From NCBI RefSeq assembly GCF_900964775.1, contig NC_041827.1:18968707-19032706 (forward strand): a stretch of DNA of 64,000 nucleotides. The letters are read 5' to 3'. Below, piece by piece: positions 58,068 to 64,000 of this stretch; the stretch's first letter is position 1, and every line of letters begins with the position of its first letter. The notes under the pieces are model-generated. The model was not told where the DNA came from. It searched no databases and saw only the letters and a program-made list of their open reading frames with translations. This stretch comes from Scleropages formosus (Eukaryota; Chordata; Actinopteri; Osteoglossiformes; Osteoglossidae). Both the position numbers and the translations under genes were made by a program.

Positions 58068-61000
58068 ATGACTTCGAGCGGCACATGCAGTTTGAGACCT
58101 TTCTTATACACATTTCGTCGCTTTTGCTGCTCCAGCACTAACATGTTTGTCACCACCAGTAACAGCAGCAGTAAATTCAGGAGTAAAATAGAAAACGGTC
58201 CCACGCTGCAGGACTTTATGAAAAAGGCGTGTTTTATTCAAGAGAAACCTGCAGAAATACAGTATGAAAATACTGAGCACGAGGAAATACCTACCTATAT
58301 CCCAGATGACCAATACATGATGGGCCGTGTGAGAAAAGGTTCGCCACTGGTTTCTGTGTCTTTAACTGCATCTGGATTATGTCCTCAGTTTTACTCATAA
58401 ACTGTGCGTCTTACACTGTGGTGGGTATTTGCCTGGCTCTGGCCGGGTTTTCAGCATCACTTCCCTGCGTCGTTTCAGTGTACTTCGAGACCTACGGCTG
58501 CCAGATGAACGTGAACGACACGGAGATTGCCTGGTCCTTCCTGCAGAAGAAGGGTTACCTGCGCACCGGGGAGCTCGCCGAGGTACCGCGTCCGAGAGCC
58601 GAGGACCGCTCGCTTTCCCAAGCATAAAATATGCACTATGTGTATGTGATCCCATTCAGGTCTTGGTCAGTAGGTGGAGTAGCAGTTAAGGACAGCTAAT
58701 GTGCCTATTAAAGTTCTTGGACCGGGCCTGCTTTCATACCTTTGAGCAAAGGCTTTAACCTGATAGGTCAATTCAAGGTAATCCAGTAAAAAATCCAGAT
58801 TAGTAAATCGTTACTTATAATGCGTAATGACTGTCTCTGTGGATGGGTGTCAGGTAGGTATAATACGGAGTGTCCATAAATTATTACCCCAGTTAAGTAT
58901 GCCATAAATATGTGGTGGACGATGAACCGATTTTTCTCTTTTCGCAGCTATTTTGAGTTGCTCGCAGTGTTTCTGTGTATGTCTCTGTGATTCATACCGT
59001 ATATGTGCTACTAGTGACTGCCATCTAGCCCCATACTGACCCTTGTTTAAAGATGGCATCCGTCACTGAGAAGGCAAAAATTTCCTGTAACTGTCTGGCG
59101 ATCGTTCAGAACAAAGCATGGGAAGAATCTACCTGATGTGAAGCTAATAAATTTGTGGAAAGAGGAACAGTGAAAAGTGGGAGGGACAGTGGAACAGGGG
59201 GGAGGGGGTAGAACATTTGAAATGGGAGGGACAGTTGAATGTGGGAGGGGTAGTGAAAAGGGGGAGGGGCAGTGGAAAGGGGAGGGGCAGTGGAAAGGGG
59301 AGGAGCAGTAGAAAGGGGGAGGGAAAGTTGGAGTGTCAGTCAAAAGTGGGGTATAAGTGCCAGTGGCTGCTCACCCCTTTTGGGCATTCTAGATTTAAAA
59401 AGATTTTTAAGACAACTTACAACTAATAATAACATTGTAACTGAATGTTAACTTGATGTCCCAGAGGCACATCTTGTCCATCGTGGCAGGTCGTCATCAG
59501 CTTCAGTCAACATGGGGTGCTGGTATCACAGCCGGAATATCTCCTTAGGTCTTGTCATAGGGGAACAATGCTCAGCAAGAAAGAAATGGTTAGCAACTGA
59601 TGACTTAATGAGATATAACGTTTTATACATAAAGAAAAAAACAACACAGTAAACAGGAATCACATGTATTCATTTAATTATTGAAACTGCTATTACTAGA
59701 CCACCAAAAATTGATTAGACAAGTTTCACACCACCTACAGATACCAGAGTCAGCAGTTCAGTGAAACTTGTTCTATTTTTCTTCTTTTGACCAAAACTCC
59801 ATGTGATTGCCAGTGTTAAGTACAATGCTGTTGCATAATATTGTCAAGATATTTATCTGTGGACACTGTATAATCAGTAGTAAAGAACAGCTGACCCCTC
59901 AACCATTTACCATGTTTGAGAACCGTGATGATGCATCGATCCATTGCTGTTTTGGTGCAGGATTTAATTTTCTGCTCATTTCGATGTGTTGTCTTTCAGG
60001 CCGATGTCGTCCTCCTCGTCACTTGTTCTGTCAGGTAAATGCTTTTTTACATTTTAAAAATGATCAGAAGGCCAATTTTCTTGCCAAGGTTCAGGCGTAT
60101 TAGTCACGGGTAAGTGCTGCGTAAGTGTTTTCGCATGTGTTCTCAGGGAGAAGGCTGAGCAGACCATTTGGAACAGGCTGAAACAGCTCACAGCTCTCAA
60201 AAAGAGGCGACCCAAGACACACGCACCACTCAAGATAGGAGTGTTGGGTCAGTGAGATTATAAATTGAGTAAAGTTTGTTGTTGAATGGTCATAAATGTG
60301 CGTGGTTTGTCAAAGTTCACCAGGTACCCTGTGGGATTGTGCGTGTACATCTGTCAGTGTGTATTGGTCTGTCTGATGTTGTTTGTGTACACATGCAATT
60401 TGCATGTTGCCAGGCTGTATGGCAGAGAGACTGAAGGCAGAGCTTCTGGAGCGGGAGAAGTTGGTGGATGTTCTGGCTGGACCAGATGCCTACCGTGACC
60501 TTCCCCGCCTCCTGTACCTGGCCCACAGTGGCCAGAGAGCCAGCAACGTGCTGCTGTCCCTGGAGGAGACCTATGCGGATGTCATGCCCGTCCACCAGTC
60601 GGGCCAGGGTCACAGCGCCTTCGTGTGAGTGTCTCCACGGTCACAGCTTACGTCATCTTGCACCGAAGTTACAGTCAAACTGTGAGGTCTTACACACAAC
60701 ATTAAAAATGGTACACTAATTGTCGTTGAAATGTAGATCAAAGATGACATTGCCAGTCAACAAGACGAAACAGTGAACCTTGAGTTTGGATTCTACCTGT
60801 TACATAGGAATGGGCAGATAAGTGGGTCGCCCTGGTGCCTCATAGCTGCTGGGCGTTTGAATTTGGGTTTGAATCAGGCTCAGTCTCTGTGGAATTTGCA
60901 TGGATTTCCTCCTTGTGTAATTGTCCTGTGATGGACTGGTTTCCTGTCGAGTGTACACCCTGTCTCATATTGTATGCTCTGGGTATAGGTGCTGGACCAC

Positions 61001-64000
61001 CGTGACCCTGTATTGGGTAAGCGGTTATTGATAATGGATGAATATTAATTTGAGTTTCATGTCCCACCCTAGAAGATTCTGTTTTTTAATTTTAAATTTT
61101 TTTGGTTACTGAAATTGGATGGATGGATATTTTAGAAGGGCTGAGGGCCAGAGTATGAACCCCATTGTGTGACGGATTCCCAACTTCACTCCCCTTTATG
61201 TGCTTCCTGTAGCTCCATTATGCGCGGCTGCAACAACATGTGCAGCTACTGCATCGTCCCGTTCACTCGCGGCCGCGAGCGGAGCCGACCTATTTCCTCC
61301 ATTCTGGAGGAAGTGCGCCTCTTGTCCGACCAGGTGTGTGGGAGTCAAGCCATAGAAAAGGAATGAAAGGAGGATTTTTGTGATTGATTATTGTACATTA
61401 TGTCTAAGGTGTAGCTTTAGGAACAGGAGCACTAAGTGGCAGCGGGTTCTGCGCAGTTTGAGGATCTGTATTTATGTACATCGCTCAGCTGTGCACAGAA
61501 TCTGACCTGCTTACACTGAAATACTCAGCTATATATATTTAGACATATATACATACACATTTCTGTCATTTGTAATATAGAAAGTGATGTACTTTTCTTT
61601 GGAAATAAATGCCTGCTAAGGAACCATATAATGGTAATTCATTCTGGCAGTGGGAGATAAGGAATAAGCAAAATCCTAGACTTAATTTGGGTGTGAATAT
61701 ATAATCTTTATTAAAAATGTAATTTAGTCCATGGCAAAGCATAATCCTCGTTTGGGAAGCCATCACTGAAAGTTCCGGTCATATTAGAAATTCATTTTGA
61801 GACATGTTTATGCTTGGTCTTTGCTTTACTTCCAGGGTGTGAAGGAGGTGACGCTTCTTGGCCAGAATGTCAACAGCTACAGGGACACTTCAGAGGTGCA
61901 GTTCTGTGGGTCAGAGCCCCCCCGGCTCAGTCGTGGCTTTGCTGCGCTATGTCGGCCTCGGCCTGGAGGCCTGCGCTTTGCTGACCTCCTCGACCGCGTC
62001 TCTCTCGTCGACCCTGAAATGAGGGTTCGGTTCACCTCCCCACATCCCAAGGACTTTCCAGACGAGGTACCATTGGAACATGTCCTTATCATAGCCTGTT
62101 CCACCCGACCAGGGTGTTGTAAGCTGCTGTTCAGTTGGAAATTTGCGTTCTTTTCTGGGCAGAACTTTGCTTCATCCTCTCATTGTTTGTTTGTTTTTGG
62201 GTTGGCTGTTTTTCCTAGCACTGTTTGCCCAGAAGGGTGCATTTCTTCATCTTCAAATTGTTCACCATTTACTCTTTAACAATTTTGGAGAAAATTTTCA
62301 TATAATACCTGTCATTCTTCAGTCATATATATCTGTGAAGCCAGCTTTCAGTGTCCAGCATACATTTAAATCACTGTCACGTTTATTTAATTCCATCAGT
62401 CTTGATTCACTGATGTTTTGTTTGGTCTTTGAAATAACTAGTATGTGTCCTTCACACGTCCTCTTATATTGTTGCACATAATTTACCTGCAAGTTCTGCA
62501 CACAGTTCGCCAGGCAAAAAACAGCCCCTATGCATTTTACACCTTTTGAGAGCATCCACAACTTTTTATAGTTATGTAAATATCCTCTTTGCCAGGAGAA
62601 TTCTTAGTTTTTGTCATAGTGCCCTCTAGTGTGGAATTCTGTGGTAGTTTTTTGTGTGGAAAGTGTTATTTCACTGCAACAATATATTCCGAGTGGGAAG
62701 AGATGACAGTTTTAAGCTGTAGGTGGGATCGTAAGTCTGTCTGTACTTGATTTATAACTCCAAAGTCAGATTAATGAAAACTAAAGATGTCACTCCATTT
62801 ATTCAAAGGTCTGGTTCTGTGGAAAAACTACAATAAACAAAAAATACTCTAACACTTTTTTTAAAATTGTTTATATAAACAGCACAGGGTCACAGGCCCA
62901 TGCAAGTAGAGACAGCACATCGAGAAATTGTATGTATGTGTAGAAAAAAGGCTCTAGGTCACCTTATTATATATCACAGTTATGATCCTGTTGCACTTTC
63001 TAATAACTTCCAGAAATGTGTTAAATTTTTCCAGAATTGTCCAATTCAGAAGAAATGTCAGTTTTTCAAGTGGGCAAAATTTAAACATTTCATCCCTGTA
63101 TTTACACTTCCATCCACCGCGTGGATGTAAAGTTACTGAAAATAAAAATATGGCACCTCCACAAGCTCCCATTCAGTCCCAGTTGTCAACTAATTTATTC
63201 CACAGGGATGTTTGATGTTCGGGGGGTGCTGTGGTGCAGCGGGCTTGGCTGGGTCCTGTTCTCTGGTCGGTCTGGGGTTCGAGTCCTGCTTGGAGTGCCT
63301 TGCAACGGACTGGCATCCCGTCCTGGGTGTGTCCCCTCCCCCTCCAGCCTTGCACCTTGTGTTGCCGGGCTAGGCTCTGGTTTGCCGCGAGCCCACTTGG
63401 GACAAGCGCTTTCAGCCAGTGTGTATTTGATGTTCATCAGCTTCTTTATCATACCAATGCAATTTGAGTTATTTAGAGGTAAAAATCTTCATTTTAACTT
63501 TAACTAAATTTCATTAACGTGAAGCTATGTTAAAATGTGAACTAACTGAGAATGAACAGGAGTTTGTTGGGAGAATATGTGTTTATTGATTGATTGATTG
63601 GCTCCACACGTGTAGTGATCCCCATTTTGTTGTTGATCAGCATCTCCTGGGAACACCAGACACGAGCTGTAAACACCTTGAAAGTGAATTCAATGAAAAT
63701 TGTCCCACAAACCTATTCTGAATGTCAACTAATGGCTGGATGGGGGAAATGCAGGTGGATTTTACAACATATAATGGGAAGAGCAAAAATGTAAAAAATT
63801 TGTTTCTTCCTAACGTTCACAGCCCGAGGAATCAGTGTAAAGTCCAGACTTTGTATGTGTATATTAATGTATACACTTGCTTTTCTGCTGTGTGTGCACT
63901 GTTGGTCCATGTTTACCGCAGTATATCTGCACAGGTGCTGCATCTGATCCAGGAGAGGGCGAATATCTGCAGGCAGCTGCACCTCCCTGCACAGAGCGGC
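58068..64000 (+). CDS. CDK5RAP1: CDK5 regulatory subunit-associated protein 1, partial (tRNA ms2i6A methylthiotransferase)
   Basis: Eight coding exons before the window ends: 58068-58338, 58479-58582, 60000-60034, 60147-60247, 60414-60624, 61213-61333, 61836-62066 and 63935-64000, giving the first 380 residues of about 590. CDK5RAP1 is a radical-SAM enzyme that adds a methylthio group to i6A37 of mitochondrial tRNAs. The N terminus is basic and lacks acidic residues ([18 protein letters not shown]), as in mitochondrial presequences. The MTTase domain shows [25 protein letters not shown] and [11 protein letters not shown] with its three cluster cysteines. The radical-SAM motif is [20 protein letters not shown] (CX3CX2C). 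Then come [23 protein letters not shown] and the edge sequence HLPAQSG. The exon 1 donor at 58338 uses an atypical GTTCGC; a better-looking GTGAGA 12 bases earlier would break the frame. Exon 3 is only 35 nt. The rest of the gene lies outside. Confidence 0.95.
58665..58830 (+). repeat. SINE family C remnant in CDK5RAP1 intron 2
   Basis: TCAGTAGGTGGAGTAGCAGT head, a worn GAGCAAAGGCTTTAACCTGA and a TAGTAAATCGTTACTTATAA core. Confidence 0.5.
58860..59165 (+). mobile_element. remnant of a DNA transposon with an HTH-type transposase start
   Basis: About 59053-59164 reads, with one frame change, [10 protein letters not shown], then [13 protein letters not shown] and [11 protein letters not shown]. 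This resembles the N-terminal DNA-binding part of a transposase family widespread in animals. The body is missing. GGAGTGTCCATAAATTATTA near 58867 could be a terminal repeat. Family not determined. Confidence 0.4.
59166..59345. repeat. GGGGAGGGGCAGTGGAAA-type minisatellite
   Basis: About ten diverged units of 14-20 bases (GGGAGGGACAGTGGAA, GGGGAGGGGCAGTGGAAA), strongly purine-rich on the plus strand, in CDK5RAP1 intron 2. Confidence 0.85.
60825..61045 (+). repeat. SINE with family A-like tail in CDK5RAP1 intron 5
   Basis: Head GGTGCCTCATAGCTGCTGGG, GGTTTGAATCAGGCTC, GGAATTTGCATGGATTTCC (family B-like middle), then TGTGATGGACTGGTTTCC and GGGTAAGCGGTTATTGATAA (family A-like tail). It looks like a composite of the two families. 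Confidence 0.6.
62067..63220. other. CDK5RAP1 intron 7, left part
   Basis: T-rich intronic sequence without a recognised gene or clear repeat. The short frames at 62143-62481 and 62900-63130 have no supporting features. Confidence 0.5.
63222..63425 (+). mobile_element. SINE family A copy in CDK5RAP1 intron 7
   Basis: GGGGGGTGCTGTGGTGCAGC head, GGGGTTCGAGTCCTGC, CAACGGACTGGCATCCCGTC and the tail GGGACAAGCGCTTTCAG, ending in a short GTGTGT. Confidence 0.85.

Overview
The window is vertebrate nuclear DNA, almost certainly from a ray-finned fish. Genes are split into many short exons with GT-AG introns, several promoters sit in CpG-rich stretches, and introns and spacers are full of tRNA-derived SINEs with fish-type tails, a decayed LINE, MITE-like DNA and microsatellites. 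The encoded GHRH core starts [12 protein letters not shown], the fish form. An early-branching teleost such as an osteoglossiform would fit the SINE set, but that is inference only. No bacterial genes, CRISPR array, rRNA or convincing tRNA gene was seen.

Layout, left to right. (1) 1.2-4.8 kb, minus strand: a four-exon secreted protein with three WAP domains (WFDC-like). (2) 5-8.1 kb: repeat-rich spacer with a decayed minus-strand LINE. (3) 8.2-11.1 kb, plus: ACOT8, peroxisomal acyl-CoA thioesterase ending in SKL. (4) 11.1-14.6 kb: SINE-rich spacer. (5) 14.8-19.2 kb, plus: SRSF6, with a candidate poison exon in intron 2. (6) 21.6-31.1 kb, plus: IFT52, with two RFX X-box motifs in a CpG-rich promoter. 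(7) 31.6-32.6 kb, minus: an unrecognised two-exon gene for a Ser/Pro-rich 208-residue protein. (8) 33.2-40.3 kb, plus: MYBL2 (B-Myb), 15 exons. (9) 42.6-51.4 kb, plus: RPN2 (oligosaccharyltransferase subunit), with an optional 48-nt exon near the C terminus. (10) 52.6-55.9 kb, minus: the growth hormone-releasing hormone precursor GHRH in five coding exons. (11) 58.1 kb to the right edge, plus: the first eight coding exons of CDK5RAP1, a mitochondrial tRNA methylthiotransferase; the gene runs off the window.

The gene set matches human chromosome 20q (WFDC/ACOT8, SRSF6-IFT52-MYBL2, RPN2-GHRH, CDK5RAP1), so this is an old syntenic block and not an operon; the genes have separate cellular roles. 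For all complete genes, the exon chains I assembled by hand add up to whole codon numbers with matching splice phases. The least explained items are the 208-residue gene between IFT52 and MYBL2, an RF-Gly-Arg site in the GHRH precursor that could yield an RFamide peptide, and a 38-bp tandem repeat born across the first splice donor of IFT52.
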